Source: an uncultured Bacilli bacterium (GTDB lineage: Bacteria; Bacillota_I; Bacilli_A; RF39; UBA660). From it: DNA of 12,914 nt. The notes under the pieces were generated by a model, which did no database searches, was not told the DNA's origin, and saw only the letters and a program-made list of their open reading frames with translations. The DNA is taken from NCBI GenBank assembly GCA_910586295.1, contig CAJUGE010000075.1, forward strand, positions 1 to 12,914, given 5' to 3'. Shown here one piece after another: positions 1-6,757 of this stretch (the first letter of the stretch is position 1; every line of letters starts with the position of its first letter). Made by a program: the position numbers and the translations under genes.

Positions 1-123
1 AGAATATAAAGTTCTTTGAAAACTAAATATTACATGTTATTATATAGATAACAAAAAGAAGCAAAATATTATCTTGCTTCCTATTATGGAAAGTTATCAT
101 TTACACAGAATTTAGGACATACT
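1..123. mobile_element. End of an IS256-like insertion sequence (partial, runs off left edge)
   Basis: Read on the minus strand from about 123 downward, the sequence has GTCC, then AAATT, then TGTGTAAA, which resembles the terminal inverted repeats of IS256-family elements as I remember them. The boundary falls where similarity of the flanking ParB-like protein to its family stops, and the stop codon of that gene lies inside the repeat. The rest of the element would lie left of base 1. A short plus-strand reading frame ending with TAA at 24-26 could be the tail of a transposase, but it is too short to identify. No target-site duplication can be checked because only one end is visible. Confidence 0.42.
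53..80 (-). terminator. Rho-independent terminator just inside the IS end
   Basis: A perfect 7-bp stem (GAAGCAA at 58-64 with TTGCTTC at 74-80) has a 9-nt loop and is followed, on the minus strand, by a run of five T (57-53). It would stop transcripts coming leftward from the parB-like gene before they enter the insertion sequence. Terminators just inside IS ends are a known way for elements to block read-through. Confidence 0.6.
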
Positions 124-516
124 CGGTAACACAGATTCTATCTTTTCTTTATTGAAGGATATTCTATCATTTTGATTACCTTTTTTCTCATCAAGTATTT
201 TTTCAATTACATCAAAGGTTAATTCATGCTTCTCACTTAGCTTTCTAATCTTTATTGCTTGAGCATAGCTTGGGGTAATCTCTTCATAATTTATTGTAAA
301 ATAAACTAACTTTTGTTCTTCTTTCGTTAAATAAGATAATTCAACAGCCGTAGTGACTCCTAAAGTTACTATACTTCTTTTATCATATATAACTGTATCA
401 TCTACTATTTTCAATAATTCTGGTATTAAATGAGTCAATCTGATATATCTTCTAACTTGTTCTCTTGATTCTCCACCTACTTTAGCAATTACTTCAACAG
501 ATGTTAACTTCTGCAC
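112..516 (-). CDS. ParB-like partition protein, C-terminal part (second frame, 3'-truncated)
   Basis: This frame carries the central helix-turn-helix part of a ParB/RepB/Spo0J-family partition protein. The family segment SREQVRRYIRLTHLIPELL is followed by a VELSYL stretch typical of plasmid- and element-borne clostridial ParB proteins. It continues the protein begun in 504..902, one frame over. The nominal start at 516 is GTG with no ribosome binding site upstream, and the residues just before it fit the family, so this is not an independent gene. Translation most likely reaches it only by a -1 shift at 534-542. The C-terminus is also short. Relatives continue roughly 25-35 residues past the LP at codons 130-131, whereas here the frame ends two codons later inside an IS-like end. 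Dimerisation functions may therefore be lost. Damaged gene or frameshift product: undecided. Confidence 0.7.
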   Translation of the reverse strand: MQKLTSVEVIAKVGGESREQVRRYIRLTHLIPELLKIVDDTVIYDKRSIVTLGVTTAVELSYLTKEEQKLVYFTINYEEITPSYAQAIKIRKLSEKHELTFDVIEKILDEKKGNQNDRISFNKEKIESVLPSMS

Positions 517-902
517 AGGTTGTGTAGAAGTGTCTTTTTTTTACCTTGGTGCTTAATTGCCTCTAATTTCATTTTATACGCAAAAGCTTTTTCTGATGGT
601 AATATTTTATTTCTATATATATTAGAATCAACCATATAAATGACTGCTTCATTATCATTTAATTCTTCTATATAACAATCGGCTTCCGTTATACCATTTA
701 ATTCTAAAGCCAGTTTTCTTCTATGACCAGATATCATTTCAAATCTTCCATTTTCTTTTTTTCTAACTACTAATGGATTTAATAACCCATTTTCTTTGAT
801 ACTATTTCTTAATTCCTTTAATGATTCATTATTTTCTACCTTAAAAGGATGATCTTTAAAAGAATCTATCTTTCTTAAATCTATCTTAATTATTTCTTTC
901 AT
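504..902 (-). CDS. ParB-like partition protein, N-terminal part (first frame)
   Basis: The product has the ParB/Spo0J nuclease-like N-terminal domain. A region near residues 25-50 reads SIKENGLLNPLVV, followed by the ParB box II-like ISGHRRKLA at about residues 57-65 and the conserved DSNIYRNKILPSEKAFAYKMKLEAI segment that precedes the DNA-binding helices. ParB proteins bind parS-type sites, act as CTP switches in studied members, and work with a ParA ATPase in plasmid or element segregation. No ParA gene is in view. The ATG at 902 has a good AGGAG at 909-913, and its start overlaps the end of the upstream regulator's second frame by 17 nt, as in translationally coupled operons. The frame ends early at TAA 506-504, after an A8 run, and the rest of ParB continues in the -1 frame (112..516). 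A full product would be about 255 residues. Confidence 0.75.
   Translation of the reverse strand: MKEIIKIDLRKIDSFKDHPFKVENNESLKELRNSIKENGLLNPLVVRKKENGRFEMISGHRRKLALELNGITEADCYIEELNDNEAVIYMVDSNIYRNKILPSEKAFAYKMKLEAIKHQGKKKTLLHNLCRS
508..542 (-). promoter_or_regulatory. Possible -1 frameshift signal: A-AAA-AAG heptamer plus hairpin
   Basis: On the minus strand an eight-A run (542-535) ends in G (534). In the frame of the N-terminal ParB part the codons are AAA AAA AAG, giving the heptamer A-AAA-AAG at 540-534, the same slippery sequence used by E. coli dnaX. A -1 slip leads directly into the frame of the C-terminal ParB part. Three bases later comes a hairpin: CTTCT (530-526) pairs with AGAAG (512-508), then one A/C mismatch, then CACA with TGTG, with a 3-nt loop. 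The spacer is shorter than the usual 5-9 nt. Transcript slippage on the A8 run would give the same result. A simple indel mutation or sequencing error remains the main alternative. Confidence 0.4.
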
Positions 903-1364
903 ATTCTTCTCCTTCTTTCACTATATAATTCAATTTCCATTCAAGATATTTTTCATAAGTTATTTCATGTGTTTTTCTTAAATTTCTCATATAATTCCAT
1001 TCTTCCATAAACTTTATAATTAAATTATCTCTATCATTTCGGAAGTATTCTGAAATAGCAAAATCAATATTTATTTTTGGGTATAACTCTTCTAACCATA
1101 ATAAAGAGTAAATAATATCTTCGTTATTATTAAAGTTGTATTCTTAATACAATTAACATTTACATTTAAAATGTTGGCTATTTCTAATAGTCTATCTTCT
1201 TTTGGGTTTCTATCACCTCTTTCATATCTTGCCATAGTTCTTCTTTTACTTTCACCAGTTAAGCCTAGTTTGTCTGACACTTCATCTTGTGTAAGTCCTT
1301 TAAACTTCCTTGCAAAGGCAATTCTTGCTCCTTGTGATAAATTTTCTAATTCAAAAAATTTCAT
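886..1364 (-). pseudogene. XRE-family helix-turn-helix regulator, frameshifted
   Basis: The first frame (1364-1092) encodes an XRE/Cro-type HTH domain: residues 10-40 cover ARIAFARKFKGLTQDEVSDKLGL, followed by RRTMARYERGDRNPKEDR and the helix EIANILNVNVNCIK. After Lys74 that frame drifts into an unrelated 16-residue tail and stops. One frame over, from 1143, 85 codons read on sensibly: EYNFNNNEDIIYSLLWLEEL, then a long charged helical stretch, then TYEKYLEWKLNYI, to TAA at 888-886. In HTH proteins of this kind I know, the HTH is followed by exactly such a LLWLEELYP segment. A single missing base at the AAG at 1145-1143 (AAAG expected) explains the break. The intact protein would be about 159 residues, and its end overlaps the parB start. 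A GGAAAA-type binding site precedes the ATG. It is probably the operon's own repressor. Confidence 0.65.
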
Positions 1365-1395
1365 TTACATTTTCCTTTTCTTTTTAATAAAAATG

Positions 1396-1417
1396 GCTAA
1401 GACATAATTATCTTAGC
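1396..1417 (-). repeat. Palindrome upstream of the XRE gene (operator or terminator)
   Basis: A perfect 7-bp inverted repeat, GCTAAGA and TCTTAGC, is separated by 8 nt. It lies 32 nt before the XRE-type start codon, where a self-regulating repressor would bind. On the minus strand it is also followed by ATTTTTATT, so it could instead act as a weak terminator for transcripts arriving from ppdK. The sequence does not decide between these. Confidence 0.45.
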
Positions 1418-1512
1418 TTAATTCACAACAATTTTAAATTTTTTATTCAAATATTATATTTATCGCATTTTTTTGTCTCCTTTTTTATGTCGCAGAAATC
1501 ATTATTTTCCAG

Positions 1513-1544
1513 CAAAAAAGACCAAGATTTTGAAATCTTAGTCT
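1513..1544 (-). terminator. Rho-independent terminator of ppdK
   Basis: On the minus strand, AGACTAAGATTT pairs with AAATCTTGGTCT (1544-1519), with one T-G wobble and a tight loop, and is followed by six T (1519-1514). It lies about 125 nt past the ppdK stop codon. The opposite strand has only AATTTT after the stem, so the main direction is minus. Confidence 0.8.
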
Positions 1545-1669
1545 AATTTTAAATACAAATATCTATTTTTATATGAATTTTTAACTTATCATTAAATCAA
1601 TTTTCAAACATATCTTAATGTCATTATTTTCAATAATTATAAGGGTTTAAGTAGGTTCGCCACTGCGGA

Positions 1670-4306
1670 CTATTTGTTCTCCTTTTCGCGTATAGCAGCT
1701 TGTGCTGCTGAAAGTCTAGCAATTGGAACTCTAAATGGTGAACATGACACATATGAAAGTCCGATTTTATGACAGAATTCAACGCTTGAAGGTTCTCCAC
1801 CATGTTCTCCACATATTCCAAGTTTAATATCTGGTCTAGTACTTCTTCCTAATGATGCAGCCATTTCTACAAGCTTTCCTACACCTGTTTGGTCTAGTTT
1901 AGCAAATGGATCAGATTCGTAAATCTTAGTTTCATAATAAGAATTTAAGAATTTTCCAGCATCATCTCTTGAAAATCCGAATGTCATTTGGGTTAAATCG
2001 TTTGTACCAAATGAGAAGAATTCAGCATGTTCAGCAATTTCATCAGCAGTTAATGCTGCACGTGGTATTTCTATCATTGTTCCAATATGGTAAGACATAT
2101 CAGAATTGTTTTCCTCTTTTACTTTCTCTGCTGTTTCTACTACTACATCTTTAACGTACTTTAATTCTTTTACTTCACCAACTAGTGGTATCATTATTTC
2201 AGGAACTATGTCGTATCCTTCTTCGTTTTTAATTTCAATAGCAGCTTCCATTAAAGCACGTGTTTGCATTTTTGCAATTTCTGGGTACGTTACTGCAAGA
2301 CGGCATCCACGATGTCCCATCATTGGATTAAACTCGTGAAGTTCATCACATTTTTGTTTTAAGTGCTCTACTGTTACTCCCATATCTTTTGCTAATGCTT
2401 CTATGTCTTTTTCTTCTTTAGGTAAGAATTCGTGTAGAGGTGGATCTAAGTAACGTACTGTCATTGGAAGACCTTTAAGTTCTTTATACATTGCTTTAAA
2501 GTCAGATTTTTGGAATGGGATAAGTTCATTAAGAGCTTTTTCTCTTTCTTCTACAGTTTCTGCTAATATCATTTTTCTTATTGCAGGTATTCTTTCTTCT
2601 TCAAAGAACATATGCTCAGTACGGCAAAGTCCTATTCCTTCAGCACCTAGTTCAATTGCTTTTCTAGTGTCTGTAGGATTATCTGCGTTAGTTCTAACAC
2701 CTAACTTACGATATTTATCTGCCCACTGCATAACACGTTCAAATTCTCCAACAATCGTAGCATCTACTGTAGCTATTTCACCATCATATATGTTTCCTGT
2801 AGTTCCGTCAATTGAAATAACATCTCCTTCATGATATGTTTTTCCAGATAGAGTGAATTCTTTTTTATCTTCGTTCATAATGATTTCACCACATCCTGAA
2901 ACACAACATGAACCCATACCACGAGCAACTACTGCAGCATGTGAAGTCATTCCTCCACGAACTGTTAATATTCCTTGTGCTGCTTTCATACCAGTTATAT
3001 CTTCAGGTGAAGTTTCTAGTCTTACAAGTATTACTTTTTCTCCTTTTCCGCCTAGCCCTTCTCTTGCTGCGTCTTCAGCAGTAAATACAACTTTACCACA
3101 CGCCGCACCAGGAGATGCTCCTAATCCTTTTCCAATAGGTTCAGATGTTTTTAATGCGTTTACATCGAACTGTGGGTGTAATAATGTATCTAAGTTTCTT
3201 GGATCTATCATAAGAACTGCTTCTTCTTCTGTACGCATTCCTTCGTCTACTAAGTCACAAGCAATTTTTAGTGCTGCCTTAGCAGTTCTTTTACCATTTC
3301 TTGTTTGAAGCATGTATAGTTTTCCGTGTTCAACAGTGAATTCCATATCTTGCATATCTCTATAATGACTTTCTAGCGTCTTGCAAACATTCTCAAATTG
3401 CTCGAATGCTTCTGGGAATTTATTTTTCATTTCTGAAATGTGCATTGGTGTACGAACCCCAGCAACAACATCTTCACCTTGTGCGTTAGTTAAAAATTCT
3501 CCAAATAGTCCTTTTTCTCCAGTAGCAGGATCACGTGTAAATGCAACTCCTGTACCACAGTCATCTCCCATGTTACCAAATGCCATTGATTGAACATTTA
3601 CTGCTGTTCCCCAAGAATAAGGTATGTCATTATCTCTTCTGTAGACATTTGCTCTAGGGTTATCCCAAGAACGGAATACCGCTTTAATAGCGCCCATTAA
3701 TTGTTCTTTAGGATCACTAGGAAATTCACTACCAATTTTTTCTTTGTATTCTTCTTTAAATTGGTTTGCTAATTCCTTTAAATCTTCTGCATTAAGTTCA
3801 ACGTCTAAAGTTACACCTTTTGCTTCTTTCATTTTGTCTATTAATTCTTCAAAGTATTTTTTACCTACTTCCATTACAACATCTGAATACATTTGAATGA
3901 ATCTTCTGTAGCAGTCCCAAGCCCATCTAGGGTTACCTGATTTTTCTGCTAAAGTATTTACTACTTCTTCATTTAAACCTAAGTTTAAAATAGTATCCAT
4001 CATTCCTGGCATTGATGCTCTTGCACCTGAACGAACAGAAACTAGAAGTGGATTTTCTTTATCACCAAATTTCTTTCCTGTAATACTTTCCATTTTTTCT
4101 ATGTACTCATTTATTTGAGACTGAATTTCGTCATTTATTTCACGACCGTCTTCATAATATTTTGTACATGCTTCAGTAGTAATTGTGAAACCTTGTGGAA
4201 CTGGAAGACCAATATTAGTCATTTCAGCAAGGTTTGCTCCTTTACCTCCAAGTAAGTTTCTCATGTCCTTGTTTCCTTCACTAAACATATAGACATATTT
4301 TTCCAT
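1670..4306 (-). CDS. ppdK: Pyruvate, phosphate dikinase
   Basis: PPDK interconverts ATP + pyruvate + phosphate and AMP + PEP + diphosphate in the cytoplasm, serving PPi-linked glycolysis or PEP supply in anaerobes. The 878-residue product has the usual family length and order. An N-terminal ATP-grasp domain (LLGGKGANLAEM near residue 20, VSVRSGARASMPGMMDTILN near 90) is followed by the swivelling phosphohistidine domain with GGMTSHAAVVAR, whose His456 matches the catalytic His of the Clostridium symbiosum enzyme. The C-terminal TIM-barrel PEP/pyruvate domain ends in GICGEHGGEP with Cys832 in the place of the catalytic Cys831. The reading frame extends 3 codons further to a GTG at 4315, but that GTG is part of the AGAGGTG binding site (4319-4313), which sits 6 nt before ATG 4306, so ATG 4306 is the start. 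It has its own promoter and terminator. No PPDK regulatory protein gene is in view. Confidence 0.97.
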   Translation of the reverse strand: MEKYVYMFSEGNKDMRNLLGGKGANLAEMTNIGLPVPQGFTITTEACTKYYEDGREINDEIQSQINEYIEKMESITGKKFGDKENPLLVSVRSGARASMPGMMDTILNLGLNEEVVNTLAEKSGNPRWAWDCYRRFIQMYSDVVMEVGKKYFEELIDKMKEAKGVTLDVELNAEDLKELANQFKEEYKEKIGSEFPSDPKEQLMGAIKAVFRSWDNPRANVYRRDNDIPYSWGTAVNVQSMAFGNMGDDCGTGVAFTRDPATGEKGLFGEFLTNAQGEDVVAGVRTPMHISEMKNKFPEAFEQFENVCKTLESHYRDMQDMEFTVEHGKLYMLQTRNGKRTAKAALKIACDLVDEGMRTEEEAVLMIDPRNLDTLLHPQFDVNALKTSEPIGKGLGASPGAACGKVVFTAEDAAREGLGGKGEKVILVRLETSPEDITGMKAAQGILTVRGGMTSHAAVVARGMGSCCVSGCGEIIMNEDKKEFTLSGKTYHEGDVISIDGTTGNIYDGEIATVDATIVGEFERVMQWADKYRKLGVRTNADNPTDTRKAIELGAEGIGLCRTEHMFFEEERIPAIRKMILAETVEEREKALNELIPFQKSDFKAMYKELKGLPMTVRYLDPPLHEFLPKEEKDIEALAKDMGVTVEHLKQKCDELHEFNPMMGHRGCRLAVTYPEIAKMQTRALMEAAIEIKNEEGYDIVPEIMIPLVGEVKELKYVKDVVVETAEKVKEENNSDMSYHIGTMIEIPRAALTADEIAEHAEFFSFGTNDLTQMTFGFSRDDAGKFLNSYYETKIYESDPFAKLDQTGVGKLVEMAASLGRSTRPDIKLGICGEHGGEPSSVEFCHKIGLSYVSCSPFRVPIARLSAAQAAIREKENK

Positions 4307-4312
4307 TATCTT

Positions 4313-4377
4313 CACCTCTTATTTTTATTATTTTAGGACTTTCATCCTTGCTATTTAAGTATAAACCATAAGAGGTG
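4313..4377 (-). promoter_or_regulatory. Inverted repeat pairing with the ppdK ribosome binding site
   Basis: CACCTCTTAT at 4377-4368 (minus-strand reading) is perfectly complementary over 10 bases to ATAAGAGGTG at 4322-4313, which contains the ppdK Shine-Dalgarno sequence. The spacing is 45 nt. The upstream arm lies between the -35 and -10 of the ppdK promoter. It would therefore be absent from mRNA started there and present only in transcripts reading through from tdk, where it could hide the binding site. Confidence 0.5.
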
Positions 4378-4387
4378 TTTTTATCAA
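4358..4387 (-). promoter_or_regulatory. Promoter of ppdK
   Basis: TTGATA (4387-4382), an 18-nt spacer and TATACT (4363-4358) form a good vegetative promoter. It lies just past the tdk terminator, with transcription expected to start near 4350, about 45 nt before the ppdK ATG. Confidence 0.65.
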
Positions 4388-4399
4388 GCCATTTTTTAG

Positions 4400-4440
4400 A
4401 AAAAGAAAAAATTCTATAGTTATTTTTTGTATAGAATTTT
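4400..4440 (-). terminator. Rho-independent terminator of tdk, overlapping its stop codon
   Basis: ATTCTATA and TATAGAAT arms (extended by A-T pairs, 4440-4430 with 4418-4408) flank an 11-nt loop that contains the tdk TAA stop. On the minus strand TTTTTCTTTTT follows. Because translation ends inside the loop, a ribosome finishing tdk may disturb the hairpin. Confidence 0.65.
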
Positions 4441-5025
4441 CTTTCTTGTTTTTAGATAACATTCACCACATACTGACTTATATTCTATGTTATTTTCTCT
4501 TGCTCTTTCGTCATCTATTACTCTTTGTTCTCCTTCAAATACAGGTATGCCATTTTTAATTCTCATGTTTTGAGTAGCTTTTCTACCACATCCACATTTA
4601 CATATAGTCTTTATTTCTTCTATATCATCAGCGATTAGTAAAAGTCTTGGTGAACCAGTAAAGCCTTGCATTTGAAAGTCGCATCTAAGTCCATAGCATA
4701 TTACTGGAATATCACTATACTTTGTTATTTCATATAATTGATCTACTTGACTTGGCATTAAAAATTCCGCTTCATCTACTAGTATACATGAAGTGTTAGG
4801 ATAATTATTTAAAATTTCCCACATACTATCTTCTTCTTTAAAAAGATAATCAACTTCTCTTTCTACATTTAATCTTGAAACAATATTCTTATCACCTTTT
4901 GTATCATGTGCTGATTTCAATACTAATACTTTTAAACCAACTTCTTCATAATTATGTGCTACTTGTAAGATGTTTGTAGTTTTCCCACAATCCATTGCTC
5001 CATACCTAAAATATAATTTTGCCAT
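4420..5025 (-). CDS. tdk: Thymidine kinase (TK1-like, E. coli Tdk type)
   Basis: This salvage enzyme phosphorylates thymidine to dTMP with ATP in the cytoplasm. The 201-residue product begins MAKLYFRYGAMDCGKT, with a P-loop at residues 9-16 in the same arrangement as E. coli Tdk. The catalytic-base motif ILVDEAEFL follows (Glu85), then PVICYGLRCDF near 107-117. The lasso region has TICKCGCGRKAT and a C-terminal SVCGECY, providing cysteines 142, 144, 146, 186 and 189 for zinc. Compared with E. coli Tdk, the CGCG in the lasso looks like a two-residue insertion, which gives spare cysteines. The length is normal. GGAGAGG sits 7 nt before the ATG. It has its own strong promoter (5095-5067), 12 nt past the recombinase stop codon, and its own terminator, so it is a single-gene unit. 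Confidence 0.95.
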   Translation of the reverse strand: MAKLYFRYGAMDCGKTTNILQVAHNYEEVGLKVLVLKSAHDTKGDKNIVSRLNVEREVDYLFKEEDSMWEILNNYPNTSCILVDEAEFLMPSQVDQLYEITKYSDIPVICYGLRCDFQMQGFTGSPRLLLIADDIEEIKTICKCGCGRKATQNMRIKNGIPVFEGEQRVIDDERARENNIEYKSVCGECYLKTRKKILYKK

Positions 5026-5054
5026 TTTATTTACCTCTCCTTCTGACCTCTTTT

Positions 5055-5095
5055 TATTCTAATAAAAGAATATCATTTGTTTTTATAATTGTCAA
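5055..5095 (-). promoter_or_regulatory. Promoter of tdk with a palindrome over the -10
   Basis: TTGACA (5095-5090), a 17-nt spacer and TATTCT (5072-5067) make a near-consensus promoter. The -10 is one arm of the perfect inverted repeat TATTCT-N6-AGAATA (5072-5055). This could be an operator or a short hairpin near the mRNA start. Confidence 0.75.
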
Positions 5096-5107
5096 GAAGT
5101 GTATTTG

Positions 5108-5986
5108 TTACATTTTGCTTCTGGGATGACTTTTAAAGTACACACTTTTTAATCTCTCACTGGTTACGTGGGTATATACTTCTGTTGAGTTTATATTTTT
5201 GTGTCCTAACATTTCTTGTACACTTCTTAAGTCACAACCATTATCTAATAGATGTGTTGCAAATGTGTGTCTTAGTGTATGAGGGCTTATTTTAGTTTTT
5301 ACTGCTGTTTTGTCTATTATTTGAGATATGATTTTTGCTATTCCTCTTGTTGTGATTTGATTGCCATCTTTATTGAGTAATAAATATTCGCTTGTTTTTC
5401 CTTTTAGTAGTTCTTTTCTTAATGTGTTTGTGTATTTTTTTAAAGCATTGAATGTATATTCTCCAAAGAAAACAAATCTTTCATATGATCCTTTTCCAAG
5501 TATTCTTATTTTTTTATTTTCCATATCAATGTCATTTAATTTTATGTTTATTAATTCACTAACTCTTACTCCAGTTGAATACATTAGTTCTATTATTAGA
5601 TTGTTTCTTATTCCATAGTTACCACTTTTACTTATTTCTAGTATTTCTTCTAATTCATTGTATTGTATAAATTTAGGTAGATTTTTTTCTTTTTTGGGAT
5701 ATTTTATGTTGCTCATAGGGTTTATTTCTATTTTATTGAACATTTTTAGATATTTGTAAAAACTTTTTAATGTACTTATTTTTCTACTGACGGTGCTTGA
5801 TACGTTATCTTTATCGAATAGTTCTTTTAAGTAAGTTTTTATCTCAATTTTTGTTATTTGTTTTAAGTCTTTCCCATTATTGATTATTAGAAATTCTTCA
5901 AGGTCTCTTTTATAGTTTTCTACTGTCAAGTTTGAATAGTTTTTTTCTTCTTTAATATATTTTAAAAATTCTTCTATATTCTTCAT
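5108..5986 (-). CDS. Tyrosine recombinase, XerC/XerD type
   Basis: This site-specific recombinase very likely resolves chromosome dimers at dif. The 292-residue product has the usual Xer length. The N-terminal core-binding domain (residues 1-90, FLKYIKEEKNYSNLTVENY) is followed by a catalytic domain with the full set: Arg141 in STGVRVSEL, Lys165 in LGKG, His236 and Arg239 in HTLRH, His262 in MLGHKN, and nucleophile Tyr271 in VYTHV. The ending RLKSVYFKSHPR matches XerC/XerD. The frame could start 6 codons earlier at TTG 6004, but ATG 5986 begins the conserved domain. There is no ribosome binding site in front of this ATG, and a promoter -10 ends only 6 nt upstream, so the mRNA appears leaderless. 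XerC and XerD cannot be told apart here. It could also serve an integrated element, but it lies between housekeeping and envelope genes. Confidence 0.9.
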   Translation of the reverse strand: MKNIEEFLKYIKEEKNYSNLTVENYKRDLEEFLIINNGKDLKQITKIEIKTYLKELFDKDNVSSTVSRKISTLKSFYKYLKMFNKIEINPMSNIKYPKKEKNLPKFIQYNELEEILEISKSGNYGIRNNLIIELMYSTGVRVSELINIKLNDIDMENKKIRILGKGSYERFVFFGEYTFNALKKYTNTLRKELLKGKTSEYLLLNKDGNQITTRGIAKIISQIIDKTAVKTKISPHTLRHTFATHLLDNGCDLRSVQEMLGHKNINSTEVYTHVTSERLKSVYFKSHPRSKM

Positions 5987-5992
5987 ATTTAG

Positions 5993-6021
5993 ATAATACC
6001 ACAAACGTTTTTTTGGAGCAA
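5993..6021 (-). promoter_or_regulatory. Promoter of the recombinase gene (leaderless start)
   Basis: TTGCTC (6021-6016), a 17-nt spacer and TATTAT (5998-5993) are followed after six bases by the ATG at 5986. Transcription would start at or next to the A of the start codon, which explains the missing Shine-Dalgarno sequence. Confidence 0.55.
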
Positions 6022-6067
6022 GAAAAAAGAACTTTTTTAGTCCTCCGTACTATATTTTTTATTTTCT

Positions 6068-6739
6068 TTAATTGTTGTTTTGTGCCTCTTCTAATAGTAA
6101 TGTTAACTTTTTAGAATTTTCGTTTAGTTTCTCTTGTAGTTCTATTAACTCTTCTTTTGTATAATATTTTTCTTCCGTGAAATAGCATAATGGGTAAGTT
6201 TCTATTTTGTACTCATCTTCTCCTTCACCATATACAAAGTCTCCGTTGGTAGTATATTCTTCTTTTTCTTTTAATGGTAAAATACTAACTATATAATTAA
6301 AGGATGATGTTATTTTATGACTTCTATCAGTGTTGTTTTTGTTTATACTGTTTGTCTCATTACTTCGATATGATATGTGTAATCCTATATCTTCTAAGTA
6401 TAGTTCTTTAGTTGTTGTTATTTTTTCATCTTTCTCATACCAAGTATGATGGTTATATAATGATGCATCTGTTGTTACCCCTCTAAAAACATTACAGTAT
6501 CTTCTGGCAACATCATATTCATTAGTATTATATACATTTTCTTCTTGGTAACTATCTTTTTTCATTACATAATATTTATCTTTTTCTAATGCTGGATTGT
6601 AAACTTTAACTACTATGATTTCATTATAGTCTACTAAATTTTTATTAGTTTTTTGTTTGGTTTGATTATTGCTTACAATACTTGTTAAAACTAATATTCC
6701 AGCTATTATTCCTAATAATCTTGTTTTTACATCTTTCAT
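6068..6739 (-). CDS. Unrecognised exported or membrane-anchored protein
   Basis: I do not recognise this 223-residue protein. It starts with a basic stretch and one hydrophobic segment (residues 8-24, LLGIIAGILVLTSIVSN) that fits a signal peptide or a single N-terminal anchor. The body is outside the cell if that holds. It is hydrophilic, rich in Tyr, Glu, Asn and Lys, with only two cysteines, and ends in a charged helical segment (about 193-219, KEELIELQEKLNENSKKLTLLLEEA) that could form a coiled coil. No catalytic motif is visible. AAAGG precedes the ATG. It follows the small lipoprotein gene after 18 bp and almost surely shares its promoter, so the two products probably act together at the cell surface. 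Confidence 0.75.
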   Translation of the reverse strand: MKDVKTRLLGIIAGILVLTSIVSNNQTKQKTNKNLVDYNEIIVVKVYNPALEKDKYYVMKKDSYQEENVYNTNEYDVARRYCNVFRGVTTDASLYNHHTWYEKDEKITTTKELYLEDIGLHISYRSNETNSINKNNTDRSHKITSSFNYIVSILPLKEKEEYTTNGDFVYGEGEDEYKIETYPLCYFTEEKYYTKEELIELQEKLNENSKKLTLLLEEAQNNN

Positions 6740-6757
6740 TTTATTTTTTCCTTTTTA

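Larger units (their letters stand above)
1365..1669. other. Intergenic region between ppdK and the XRE regulator
   Basis: This 305-bp stretch holds the ppdK terminator (1513-1544) and a palindrome in front of the regulator (1396-1417). It also holds a minus-strand AAGGAG (1482-1477) placed 8 nt before an ATG-CGA-TAA start-stop triplet set (1468-1460). A GC-richer hairpin, GTTCGC/GCGGAC with a 4-nt loop, lies at about 1653-1668, touching the ppdK stop. I see no longer gene and no convincing tandem promoter. Confidence 0.5.

Noticed and set aside
1171..1407. 78-codon plus-strand reading frame opposite the XRE gene
   Set aside because: It is the antisense shadow of the helix-turn-helix coding sequence, hydrophobic only because of AT-rich complement codons.
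1653..1668. GC-richer hairpin at the ppdK stop codon, considered as an attachment site or RNA end
   Set aside because: The 6-bp stem is too short, it lacks a T run, and no direct copy is seen elsewhere in the window to support an att site.
1630..1821. 63-codon minus-strand frame at the end of ppdK
   Set aside because: It overlaps the conserved ppdK C-terminus in another frame and has no family-like sequence.
2853..3308. 151-codon plus-strand reading frame
   Set aside because: It lies wholly inside ppdK on the opposite strand, reads as Pro/Ser/Thr-rich antisense of conserved enzyme sequence, and has no binding site.
6015..6046. Possible terminator between the anchored-protein gene and the recombinase gene
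   Set aside because: The inverted AAAAAAG/CTTTTTT stem with outer GGAG/CTCC arms has internal loops on both sides and no clean T run after it, so I do not claim it as a terminator.
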